A DNA stretch of 35,719 nucleotides, taken from contig NZ_JAUCGJ010000048.1 of NCBI RefSeq assembly GCF_030378065.1, positions 1 through 35,719 of the forward strand. Direction: 5' to 3'. The stretch is from Candidatus Venteria ishoeyi. Lineage in GTDB: Bacteria > Pseudomonadota > Gammaproteobacteria > Beggiatoales > Beggiatoaceae. Shown here piece by piece: positions 28,121 through 35,597 of the stretch. The position numbers and the translations under genes were made by a program. How positions within the stretch are numbered: position 1 is the first letter of the stretch; each line of letters begins with the position of its first letter. The notes beneath the pieces were generated by a model. That model made no database searches, was not told where the DNA came from, and saw nothing but the letters and a program-made list of their open reading frames with translations.

Positions 28121-28903
28121 TTACTCGCGCAATTTATAACCGGTTTTCAGCATCCAGATATTCAATGCACTGATAAACAGAAAAAAGCAAACCACAACCA
28201 CTAAACTAATACTGGCATTCGCATCAGAAATACCTAAAAAGCCATAACGAAAGCCATCAATAATATAAAAAAACGGGTTATACCAGGACAACTGTGACCA
28301 GATGCCGGGTAGGTCGTTGATGGAATAAAATACCCCACTGAGAAAAGACAGCGGCAGGATGACAAAATTCTGGAAAGTGGATAAATGATCCCATTTATCC
28401 GCATAAATTGATGCAATCAAGCCCAATGCGCCTAATAATAAACTGCCAAAGACAGCAAACAATATCACGAATAATGGATAGGTCATTGGAATATCAAAAA
28501 AGAAAAGATTAACCAGCCAGACGCAACTGCCGACCATGATACCGCGTACCAGCGAAGCGGCGACATAAGCCAGATAAAATTCCAGAGAAGAAATCGGTGA
28601 TAACAAGGTAAATAAAATATTGCCGTTTTGTTTGGACTGAAACAGGCTGGATGAGGTGTTTGAAAAAGCATTTTGTAAAATTGCCATCATAATTAAACCA
28701 GGAATCAGGAAACTGGTATAAGACACGCCAGGATAAACCTCCACACGCTCTGATAAGACCGAGGCAAATACCACCAGATACAGTAACACCGTGATAGTCG
28801 GTGCCAGGATGGTTTGCATACTGACCTTGATAAAACGCCAGGTTTCCTTATAAAACAGGGTCAAAAAACCATGCCAGTTAAAAAATGAAAACATTTTTCC
28901 CAT
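28121..28903 (-). CDS. ABC-2 type transporter permease
   Basis: This 260-residue protein has six predicted membrane segments and the ABC-2 permease pattern: FYKETWRFIKVSMQTILAPT at the N-terminus, YTSFLIPGLIMMAIL, SNTSSSLFQSKQNGNILFTLLSP, and a late LPLSFLSGVFYSINDLP before WYNPFFYIIDGFRYGFLG. It is closest in look to the YadH/NodJ-like exporters, whose cargo ranges from polysaccharides to drugs. The ATP-binding partner, usually encoded directly upstream, is absent: upstream is the divergent PhnD-like gene. The gene lies 60 bp from the zinc-ribbon gene and may lead the minus-strand operon. Confidence 0.88.
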   Translation of the reverse strand: MGKMFSFFNWHGFLTLFYKETWRFIKVSMQTILAPTITVLLYLVVFASVLSERVEVYPGVSYTSFLIPGLIMMAILQNAFSNTSSSLFQSKQNGNILFTLLSPISSLEFYLAYVAASLVRGIMVGSCVWLVNLFFFDIPMTYPLFVILFAVFGSLLLGALGLIASIYADKWDHLSTFQNFVILPLSFLSGVFYSINDLPGIWSQLSWYNPFFYIIDGFRYGFLGISDANASISLVVVVCFFLFISALNIWMLKTGYKLRE

Positions 28904-28928
28904 TCCTTCTGTAAAAAAATTATTAGTC

Positions 28929-28957
28929 TTGCCTTATTAATAATACAGTCTCATACT
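28929..28957 (+). promoter_or_regulatory. Possible sigma-70 promoter for the PhnD-kinase cassette
   Basis: TTGCCT (28929-28934) and CATACT (28952-28957) are separated by 17 bp in the 90-bp divergent gap, about 37 bp before the ATG at 28994. Each box matches the consensus at four of six positions, so this is only a candidate. Confidence 0.3.
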
Positions 28958-28993
28958 GAAGACCGCTACCAGTAAAAAAAGTGGAGTAATTCG

Positions 28994-29827
28994 ATGATGA
29001 AAATAATTATATTTCAACGCTTTATCTACTGCTTCCTGCCCTGTATTTTCATATCCACTGCCCATGCCGCAGAGACGGTTTATCGCATGGGCGTGGTACC
29101 ACAATTCGATCACCGCCGGATTCAAGCTATCTGGCAACCGATTATCGACCATATTGCCCAAAGTAGCGGGGTTCAACTCAAACTGGAAGGCTCACCGGAT
29201 ATTCCCCAGTTTGAAAAAAACTTCAGTACGGGGAATTTTGACTTGGCTTACATGAACCCCTACCATCTGCTTATTGCGCACCAGAAACAAGGCTATAAAC
29301 CTCTGATACGGGATACGGGGCGTAGCTTGTACGGTATTATTGTGGTGCATAAAGACAGCCCCCTCCAAAAAATTGAAGACTTGGCGGGTAAAACCATCGC
29401 TTTTCCAGCACCCAACGCGCTGGGCGCGGCTTTGATTCCACGCGCGGAATTTACACATAAATTTCATATTGACGTAAACCCTCGTTATGTGCGTAGCCAT
29501 ACTTCAGTTTACCTCAATGTTGCAATGGGTCAGGCTGCCGCAGGCGGTGGCGTGCAAAAAACCCTGGAACAACAAAAACCAGAAATTCGTAACAAGCTGC
29601 GAATTTTATATCAAACTACCGCAATCGCTCCCCACCCTATAGCAATCCATCCCCGAGTACCCGCAGTAATCCGCAAAAAAATCACCAATGCCTTATTGCA
29701 ACTGGGAGCGTCCAAAGAAGGTAGAGTGATATTAAATAAAGTGCCTATCAAAACCATTGGTCGAGCTACGCTTATGGATTATGAGGCTTTAAAAAACATG
29801 GGGCTGGAAGACTTTTATGTGCGCTGA
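28994..29827 (+). CDS. PhnD-like periplasmic phosphate/phosphonate-type binding protein
   Basis: The 277-residue protein has a signal peptide ending in STAHAA and the PhnD/SsuA-like solute-binding fold. Recognisable segments are YRMGVVPQFDHRRIQAIWQPIIDHI, NFDLAYMNPYHLLIAHQKQGYKPL, YGIIVVHKDSPLQKIEDLAGKTIAFPAP and GVQKTLEQQ. No transporter permease or ATPase lies beside it; instead a membrane kinase follows after 51 bp. In such arrangements the binding protein acts as the ligand-sensing partner of the kinase's periplasmic domain (inference from context). GGAG at 28983-28986 lies 7 bp before the first of two ATGs. The ligand is unknown; oxyanions or phosphonates are family precedents. Confidence 0.87.
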   Translation: MMKIIIFQRFIYCFLPCIFISTAHAAETVYRMGVVPQFDHRRIQAIWQPIIDHIAQSSGVQLKLEGSPDIPQFEKNFSTGNFDLAYMNPYHLLIAHQKQGYKPLIRDTGRSLYGIIVVHKDSPLQKIEDLAGKTIAFPAPNALGAALIPRAEFTHKFHIDVNPRYVRSHTSVYLNVAMGQAAAGGGVQKTLEQQKPEIRNKLRILYQTTAIAPHPIAIHPRVPAVIRKKITNALLQLGASKEGRVILNKVPIKTIGRATLMDYEALKNMGLEDFYVR

Positions 29828-29878
29828 CAGTCACTTTGCTGCTAAAGCTAAAATCAATGTAAGCGAGATAAGTGCCTC

Positions 29879-32800
29879 ATGAACCTGCGTTGGAAATTAT
29901 TGCTGCCTTTTGCGCTGTTACTCATTTGTATCACCACTGCGCATTATTTTATCTGGCTGCCTGGTTTTATTGCTCATGAGCGGCAGGAGCGCCAGAATAT
30001 GGAACAAAACTACCTGGAACAACTGGGGACATCCCTGACGCCTGTCCTGCTTAGCGGTGATCTCGCACAGTTGTACGCAACATTGGAAGCGGTGCAAGAC
30101 AAATGTCCCCATTGGACAATGTTGGAGGTACAAAATGCCAACGGCGTTCGTTTATATCCGCTGGATGCGCCAGTAGTACCTGAAATGGCAGTTTTAGATT
30201 ACTTTCAATACGCCGTGATGTCCGAAGCTCAGACTTTGGCTATGCTGCATATTGCAGTGGATATAGAAGCACTTATGGTTGTTAAAATAGCTTACATTAA
30301 TAAAATGGAGCTATGGTTTCTTAGCATTTTAGCCGTGGCTACGCTGCTCAGTGGACTATTTCTCGAATACCATATTCGCCGCCCTTTATACCATTTGGCA
30401 GAGGCCGCAGCACGACTTGCTCAGGGAAATTTCAGTCAATTAGCGCAGTTTCCCACCAGGCATGATGAAATCGGTCAATTTGGACGGGCTTTCGATTTCA
30501 TGCAGCGCACGCTGGAAGAACGGCAAATGACATTAAGGGAAAGTGAACAACGTTTAAGCGCAATTATTGATAATGCCGTGGAAGCTATCATCACTTTCGA
30601 TGAAGACGGTTGCATTCAGGACTTCAACCAAGCAGCGGAGCATATTTTTGGTTGGTGGGCATCGGAAGTTTTGGGACAAGCCGTGGACATTCTGATTCCC
30701 AAACTTCAACAAAATCCCCAAGGTGGATATTTATGGTATTTGAGCGGAGAAGATAATGTGCATGAAGTTTGTGGACAGCGTAAAAATGGAAAAAGCTTTC
30801 CCGCCCATATGACCTTAGGCAAAGTGCCGCTAAAAGAAGAAACCTTGTTTGTAGGGGTTATTTTAGACCTCACCGAACAAAAAGAAAAAGAGCGGGAACT
30901 ACGCAAGCATTTCCGTGCGGTGGAAGACTGTCCAGTCGGTATTGTCATCACCACCCCGGATAGTTTGATCGACTACGTTAATCCTGCTTATCAACGCATC
31001 AGTGGGTATCTGGAAGAAGAACTCCTGGGCTGCAATATTCGTTTGATTCAAAGTGGTAACGTACCACAACAGTGTTATCAGGAATTACATAAGAAATTAA
31101 AGGATGGGCAAACCTACGAGGGTGAGTTTTTCAATCGGCGTAAAGATGGTGGCGGCTTTTGGGCGCGTAATTTCATTTCACCAGTACGTGACGATCATGG
31201 TGAAATCGTCCACTTTGTAGCCATTAGCGAAGACATTAGTGAACAAAAAAATGCTGAAATAGCACTTTTAAATCATCAGGAAAACCTTGAAACTTTAGTT
31301 AAAGAACAGACCCTGGATTTGTCTCTGGCTAAGGAAGCTGCAGAAAGCGCCAACCAAGCCAAATCCCGTTTTCTTGCCAATATGAGTCACGAAATCCGCA
31401 CCCCCATGAACGCCATTATCGGCATGACTAAACTGGTGCTGGATACTAAACTCGATACGGAACAATATAAATTACTACGCACTGTGCTGCGCTCAGCGCA
31501 TTCATTGTTGTTATTACTCAATGAAATTCTGGATTTGTCCAAGCTGGAAGGTGGTAAAATGCACTTTGAACATATTGTTTTTCACCTGCCTCAATTACTG
31601 GAAGAAACCATCGCAGTACTTGCCACCACCGCCCATCACAAGAATTTACATTTAGCGTATGAAATTGCAACCGAGGTACCCGTCTGCGTGAAGGGAGATC
31701 CACACCGTTTGCGCCAGATACTTATCAATCTTGCAGGTAATGCCATCAAATTTACCGAACACGGTAGCGTATGTATTCGAGTTTCCCTGGCAGCACCGGG
31801 GCGTTGCGTCTTTGCCGTCACCGATACCGGCATCGGGATTGCCCCAAAACGCCTGGATACTATCTTCGACAGTTTTACCCAGGCTGACAGTTCCACTGCC
31901 AGACGCTTTGGCGGTAGTGGTCTGGGTACAACAATTTGTAAACAAATTGTCGAACAAATGGGTGGTCACATTCGAGTGGAGAGCAAGCTTGGTCAGGGTA
32001 GTACATTTTGCTTTGAAATTCCCTTAGCCGTTGCTGAGGGGGTCAGCGATTGCTATAAACAGGTCACAACGCCCCAAGAGACTTATCGCGCCAAGCAAAG
32101 TTTGTATATCTTGTTGGCAGAAGATATCGAAGAAAATGTCATGCTGGCTGACATTCGTTTGAGGAAAGCCGGACACTGGTTGCGAGTCACCACAAATGGT
32201 CATAAAGCGGTACAGGCTTTCCAGGAAGAAAGCTTCGATATAATTTTGATGGACATCCAAATGCCGGAAATGGATGGTTACGAAGCCACCCGTGCAATTC
32301 GTTCCATTGAATATAAGCAGGGTGGACATGTGCCGATTATCGCAATGACGGCAAGTATTCAGGAAAGTGATCAAAAATTATGTATGGCTGCCTGGATGGA
32401 CGACTTTACTGGAAAACCGGTGGACTTCGATGAACTTTTTGCGCGTATGGAACAACTGACTGGCACAGACGTGGAATATCCACAGGAAGATACCGCCACC
32501 ATTGCGAAGCAGCACACTGCCACCTTGCCCGCATTACCCGGCATAGATACGGTTAAGGCACTAAAAACCTGGCAGGATGTTGAAGTTTACCGTAAAGCTT
32601 TGACTGGTTTCGCCCAGAATCATGCAGACGATGCCCTCCAACTCAATAGCTTGCTTGCCGCTGATGACTATGATGCAGCACATCAATTACTACACGCATT
32701 AAAAGGCGTGGCCAGCAACTTGGTGTTATCGCCATTGACTGAACATGTCCAGTGTCTGAATGCCAGATTGCATAAACACCCGGCACAAAGTTATCAGATA

Positions 32801-33088
32801 GAATTGAATGAAGTTATTGCGGCGCTGGATACGGTCATTCATTCCATTGCCGATTTACAGTCCAGGCAAGAAGTTGTATCCCTTCACCAGGAAGTTGATA
32901 CAGCGCACCTGCAAAATTTACGGGAAGAACTACGCGCAGCCCTGAAACATACTGATCCGATTCAAGCAGATGAACTGCTCACGGCATTACAGGAAAGTGG
33001 TTTGCAAAACAGCCATCTGCTCCGTGAACATCTTGATAATTTTGAATTTGATTTGGCGCTACAAGTCTTAGAGGAGTTAAAGCTTTGA
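29879..33088 (+). CDS. Hybrid histidine kinase (periplasmic sensor-HAMP-PAS-PAS-HisKA-HATPase-REC-HPt)
   Basis: The product has 1069 residues. Two membrane segments (about 8-30 and 142-163) enclose a periplasmic domain of roughly 110 residues. HAMP follows at about 165-215, then two PAS domains (near 225-330 and 345-460), a coiled coil, HisKA with His504 in MSHEIRTPMN, and HATPase (NLAGNAIKF, DTGIGIAP, GGSGLGTTIC). A receiver with Asp792 (IILMDIQMPEMDG) and a C-terminal HPt domain with His939 (LLHALKGVASN) complete it. The domains allow a full internal His-Asp-His relay, with the HPt handing phosphate to the separate receiver encoded next. Its stop overlaps the TTG start of that regulator gene by three bases. 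Confidence 0.93.
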   Translation: MNLRWKLLLPFALLLICITTAHYFIWLPGFIAHERQERQNMEQNYLEQLGTSLTPVLLSGDLAQLYATLEAVQDKCPHWTMLEVQNANGVRLYPLDAPVVPEMAVLDYFQYAVMSEAQTLAMLHIAVDIEALMVVKIAYINKMELWFLSILAVATLLSGLFLEYHIRRPLYHLAEAAARLAQGNFSQLAQFPTRHDEIGQFGRAFDFMQRTLEERQMTLRESEQRLSAIIDNAVEAIITFDEDGCIQDFNQAAEHIFGWWASEVLGQAVDILIPKLQQNPQGGYLWYLSGEDNVHEVCGQRKNGKSFPAHMTLGKVPLKEETLFVGVILDLTEQKEKERELRKHFRAVEDCPVGIVITTPDSLIDYVNPAYQRISGYLEEELLGCNIRLIQSGNVPQQCYQELHKKLKDGQTYEGEFFNRRKDGGGFWARNFISPVRDDHGEIVHFVAISEDISEQKNAEIALLNHQENLETLVKEQTLDLSLAKEAAESANQAKSRFLANMSHEIRTPMNAIIGMTKLVLDTKLDTEQYKLLRTVLRSAHSLLLLLNEILDLSKLEGGKMHFEHIVFHLPQLLEETIAVLATTAHHKNLHLAYEIATEVPVCVKGDPHRLRQILINLAGNAIKFTEHGSVCIRVSLAAPGRCVFAVTDTGIGIAPKRLDTIFDSFTQADSSTARRFGGSGLGTTICKQIVEQMGGHIRVESKLGQGSTFCFEIPLAVAEGVSDCYKQVTTPQETYRAKQSLYILLAEDIEENVMLADIRLRKAGHWLRVTTNGHKAVQAFQEESFDIILMDIQMPEMDGYEATRAIRSIEYKQGGHVPIIAMTASIQESDQKLCMAAWMDDFTGKPVDFDELFARMEQLTGTDVEYPQEDTATIAKQHTATLPALPGIDTVKALKTWQDVEVYRKALTGFAQNHADDALQLNSLLAADDYDAAHQLLHALKGVASNLVLSPLTEHVQCLNARLHKHPAQSYQIELNEVIAALDTVIHSIADLQSRQEVVSLHQEVDTAHLQNLREELRAALKHTDPIQADELLTALQESGLQNSHLLREHLDNFEFDLALQVLEELKL
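33071..33076 (+). promoter_or_regulatory. Ribosome binding site deciding a TTG start
   Basis: GAGGAG lies 8 bp before TTG 33085. There is no in-frame ATG or GTG before the receiver core ILIVDDE, so this site fixes the unusual start inside the kinase 3' end. Confidence 0.8.
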
Positions 33089-34110
33089 ATAAGTTTAAAA
33101 TTCTTATTGTTGATGATGAAGCTAATAATTTACAAATTCTTCTGCAAATCCTTAAAGAGGACTATCAACTGGGCTTTGCTAAAAATGGCACTGATGCCTT
33201 ACGGTGCATTCAAGAACAACAGCCCGACTTAGTTTTACTGGACATCATGATGCCTGGAATGGACGGCTATGAAGTATGCCGACGGCTTAAAGCCGACCCC
33301 AGCACGGCGCAAATCCCGGTCATTTTCGTGACAGCTTTGGATGAAGTGGAAGATGAACAGCAGGGCTTTGACTTGGGCGCAGTGGACTATATCAATAAAC
33401 CGGTTCGAACTGCTGTCGTGCGAGCGCGGGTACACACCCATCTGAGCTTGTACAATCAACAACGAGCCTGTGAAGAAACCGTACGTCAGCGCACTGCCGA
33501 ACTTGAACAAACCCGCCTGGAAGTCATACAACACCTAGGCCGCGCAGCAGAATACAAAGATAATGAAACTGGCCTGCACGTCATCCGCATGAGCTACTAT
33601 TCGGAGCTTATCGCCCGCGCTCTCAACTGGTCTGAAGAAGACTGTAAACTGCTGCTCAACGCAGCACCTATGCATGATATTGGTAAAATCGGTATCCCTG
33701 ACGCAATTTTACGCAAACCCGGCAAACTGGATGATACAGAATGGACAATCATGAAACAGCACCCGGAAATTGGTGCCAATATCCTCAAAGGGGATACACC
33801 ACTACAGCACATGGCTCGTGACATCGCTCTCTACCATCATGAAAAATGGGATGGCAGTGGTTACCCACAGGGTTTGGCTGGCACGCAAATCACCCTTGCC
33901 GCGCGCATTGTCGCAGTGGCTGATGTGTTTGATGCATTGACTACGGTACGTCCTTATAAGGCAGCCTGGCCAGTAGAAAAAGCGGTGGAATTCATGCAAA
34001 AACAAGCAGGGCAACACTTTGACCCGGATTTAGTCAGACTATTTCTAAATGCTTTGCCAGCAATTTTGGAAATCAAGGAAAAGTGGAAAGAAGCTTTATT
34101 GGCACAATGA
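33085..34110 (+). CDS. Response regulator with HD-GYP c-di-GMP phosphodiesterase domain
   Basis: The 341-residue protein consists of a receiver domain (ILIVDDE, Asp53 in LVLLDIMMPGMDG, Lys in YINKPV), a coiled linker and an HD-GYP domain. The metal-binding HD pair is His197-Asp198 in MHDIGKIGIPD, and the signature HHEKWDGSGYP spans 251-261 with GYP at 259-261. All residues expected for hydrolysis of c-di-GMP are present, so it should be an active phosphodiesterase switched by phosphorylation. Translation starts at TTG overlapping the kinase stop, so the kinase and this protein are made together. This makes it the likely output of the PhnD-like sensor and kinase. Confidence 0.94.
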   Translation: MNKFKILIVDDEANNLQILLQILKEDYQLGFAKNGTDALRCIQEQQPDLVLLDIMMPGMDGYEVCRRLKADPSTAQIPVIFVTALDEVEDEQQGFDLGAVDYINKPVRTAVVRARVHTHLSLYNQQRACEETVRQRTAELEQTRLEVIQHLGRAAEYKDNETGLHVIRMSYYSELIARALNWSEEDCKLLLNAAPMHDIGKIGIPDAILRKPGKLDDTEWTIMKQHPEIGANILKGDTPLQHMARDIALYHHEKWDGSGYPQGLAGTQITLAARIVAVADVFDALTTVRPYKAAWPVEKAVEFMQKQAGQHFDPDLVRLFLNALPAILEIKEKWKEALLAQ

Positions 34111-34160
34111 CAGTCTCCTATCCCAATCGTTTAGTTTTGTAACATGACTTTAGGGGCTTT

Positions 34161-34191
34161 TCACTCGACTCTCAAGTTTTTATTTTTGACA
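34161..34191 (+). repeat. IS terminal inverted repeat, end near transposase 3' side
   Basis: It reads TCACTCGACTCTCAAG, then TTTTTATTTTTGACA. It pairs with 35001-35032 in inverted orientation, with one base of length difference in the AT run. Confidence 0.8.
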
Positions 34192-34207
34192 AAAACAAAA
34201 TTTATGC

Positions 34208-34941
34208 TTAAGACATACAAGCTTTCGCCCTATATACCAACGCTGGCGTTGGCTCAAGCCTACCCAAGTCTCTATCATTCATATGCTTTGAGGAATCCCT
34301 GAGCGGAAAAAGCCTTTTGGCAACTGCGATGATTTCATCCAATTTCTGATGTGGGTCGTCAGCATCGACAATACCACGAATAACATCCACTAACCCATCC
34401 ATTCGAAATTTCTGCTTCAGACTGCCAACTGTGCAAGCGGGCAGGTTGTTTTTAACGCGGGCGGATTGTTCAGGGTGAAGGAGGAGGGCGTAGTCCAACA
34501 GCAGACTCAGAGTCAGGCTTCTGCTTGACCCCTCTTCATCAAACTGCGGGGCGAATCGCCCCCATCCTTCATATAACTTCCAGTCCTCAAAAAAAACCTC
34601 GACCAGCCATCTCAAGGTATATGCGGAGGCAATGTCCACAGCACGCCAGCTCATGTCACTCGCCACCAGATAACGATAATCTTCTTCACCCTCATACTTG
34701 AGCGCAACAACAAAACGTTTTTGCGCATGTGCTTTAACATGTAATCGCGCACTACCAAGCATAACTTTCACTTCTTTGCCCTGCTTTTTCAGCTTTTCAT
34801 CATTCTTCTTCCACTGCCTCATCACCGGGTCTGGCTCATAAAACCGAAATCCTACTTGCGATTTGCTCTAAGTTCTTGGATACCTTGATTAAGTTCATCA
34901 ATAAATTTGCTGATGAAGGGTAGTGGTTTGGTAAAGAGCAT
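34208..34941 (-). pseudogene. Broken IS4-type DDE transposase
   Basis: The start codon at 34941, preceded by AGGAG, begins MLFTKPLPFISKFIDELNQG and reaches a stop after 29 codons at 34852. A separate frame from 34825 to 34208 holds about 205 residues of the C-terminal part. That part contains YTLRWLVEVFFEDWK, which fits the Y-(2)-R-(3)-E-(6)-K signature of the IS4 superfamily and supplies the third catalytic acidic residue. The region with the first two aspartates is deleted, so the transposase is inactive. The N- and C-terminal scraps belong to one gene because both lie in one orientation between matching inverted repeats. Confidence 0.82.
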
Positions 34942-35000
34942 CGGTTTTCTCCTGAATCAGGCAGGACTATCTATAAATTAGATGCTCATTTACTGAAAAT

Positions 35001-35032
35001 TGTCAAATTTAAAATCCTTGATAGTCGAGTGA
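35001..35032 (-). repeat. IS terminal inverted repeat, end near transposase 5' side
   Basis: As the reverse complement it reads TCACTCGACTATCAAG, then GATTTTAAATTTGACA, matching the repeat at 34161-34191. Confidence 0.8.
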
Positions 35033-35084
35033 TATTCTGGAAACTAGCTAAGGTAGCGAAGACCTTGAGAACAAAGGACGCTTT

Positions 35085-35321
35085 TTATTTTTTCTTTGAT
35101 GCCCAAATGGCCAGTTTATGCTTCATGGTAAGCTGAGAAATCTGATCCTGAGGTACAGGCTGAATTATTTTATCGTGCACCAGCAGCCGGTATATATATT
35201 CGATTTTTTCAGATGCAGAATCCGTAGGCTCAAACTCAACGACACCTCTTCCTTCGCCGTATTTCATTCCTTCAGCGATTGCCTTTTTTAGCAATTCTTT
35301 TTCGTTTTTTAGTTTCTTCAT
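35085..35321 (-). CDS. Small conserved-looking protein, possibly DUF5062
   Basis: This 78-residue, charged, helical protein has a Lys-rich start (MKKLKNEKELLKKAIAEGMK), then EKIEYIYRLLVHDKII and MKHKLAIWASKK. The opening, the YRLLVxDK core and the KHKLAIW end remind me of the small gammaproteobacterial family DUF5062, though I cannot verify this. Function unknown. AAGG lies about 10 bp before the ATG at 35321. It stands between the deleted IS and the putative sRNA locus, transcribed away from the latter, so both may share a control region. Confidence 0.6.
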   Translation of the reverse strand: MKKLKNEKELLKKAIAEGMKYGEGRGVVEFEPTDSASEKIEYIYRLLVHDKIIQPVPQDQISQLTMKHKLAIWASKKK

Positions 35322-35373
35322 GTGTTGATATACCTTCTAACGCTAACTTGATCATAAATATGGATTAAAAAAA

Positions 35374-35390
35374 TTGGCACAGGATTTGCA
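35374..35390 (+). promoter_or_regulatory. Sigma-54 (RpoN) -24/-12 promoter
   Basis: The sequence TTGGCACAGGATTTGCA matches the sigma-54 consensus TGGCAC-N5-TTGCW at every defined position. The GG pair (35376-35377) and the GC pair (35388-35389) are separated by exactly 10 bp. The expected start of transcription is about 35400. No activator site was identified. No gene lies directly downstream, only the hairpin array ending in terminators. Confidence 0.78.
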
Positions 35391-35480
35391 TTTATATCTT
35401 CCATCAAGTACTGATTCCTACCAAGTGCTTGTGTGGATAGCTTGGGTTATTGGGTTCCCTGAGTTATTCGTGACAAAGTT

Positions 35481-35505
35481 CCACATTATTTTTATGTGGC
35501 TTTTT
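35481..35505 (+). terminator. First of two tandem Rho-independent terminators
   Basis: A 6-bp stem CCACAT/ATGTGG with a 7-nt T-rich loop is followed by CTTTTT. It is moderate in strength and may be leaky. Confidence 0.55.
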
Positions 35506-35507
35506 AG

Positions 35508-35547
35508 AGCGTGTCAGAGTATTGGGTTCCTCTGGCACGCTTTTTTT
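35508..35547 (+). terminator. Second, stronger Rho-independent terminator
   Basis: A 12-bp stem AGCGTGTCAGAG/CTCTGGCACGCT with one G-U pair and the 10-nt loop TATTGGGTTC is directly followed by seven T bases (35541-35547). Confidence 0.85.
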
Positions 35548-35597
35548 ATTGGCACTATTATTTTTTTGTAAAAAATAATAATTTCACAAAAATTTAG

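Larger units (their letters stand above)
34161..35032 (-). mobile_element. Internally deleted insertion sequence with IS4-type transposase
   Basis: The two ends are imperfect inverted repeats of about 31 bp: TCACTCGACTCTCAAG at 34161-34176, and TCACTCGACTATCAAG as the reverse complement from 35032 inward, each followed by TTTGACA after an AT run. Inside are the N-terminal codons and the C-terminal third of a DDE transposase on the minus strand, with the middle missing. The total is 872 bp, short for an IS of this type. No target duplication was found at the edges. Confidence 0.82.
35401..35547 (+). ncRNA. Putative sigma-54-dependent small RNA
   Basis: Between the promoter and a T run lie about 147 nt without a credible open frame. 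They fold by eye into four hairpins. H1 is CAAGTAC (35405-35411) with GTGCTTG (35425-35431). H2 is 35434-35446 with 35457-35470, 13 pairs with one bulge and several G-U pairs. H3 is CCACAT (35481-35486) with ATGTGG (35494-35499). H4 is 35508-35519 with 35530-35541, 12 pairs. H3 is followed by CTTTTT and H4 by TTTTTTT, so the RNA could end near 35505 or 35547. H2 and H4 both show ATTGGGTT in a 10-nt loop. I do not recognise it as a known RNA family. Confidence 0.6.

Noticed and set aside
34090-34106. Second sigma-54-like site TTGGCACAATGACAGTC
   Set aside because: It has the TTGGCAC half but no TTGC at the required spacing, and lies in the coding end of the HD-GYP gene.
35549-35566. TTGGCAC motif after the sRNA terminator
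   Set aside because: The following bases are TATTATTTTT with no GC at -12, so it is not a promoter match.
35374-35571. Plus-strand frame of 65 codons across the putative sRNA
   Set aside because: It would start inside the sigma-54 promoter at TTG, has no ribosome site, and runs through both terminator hairpins.
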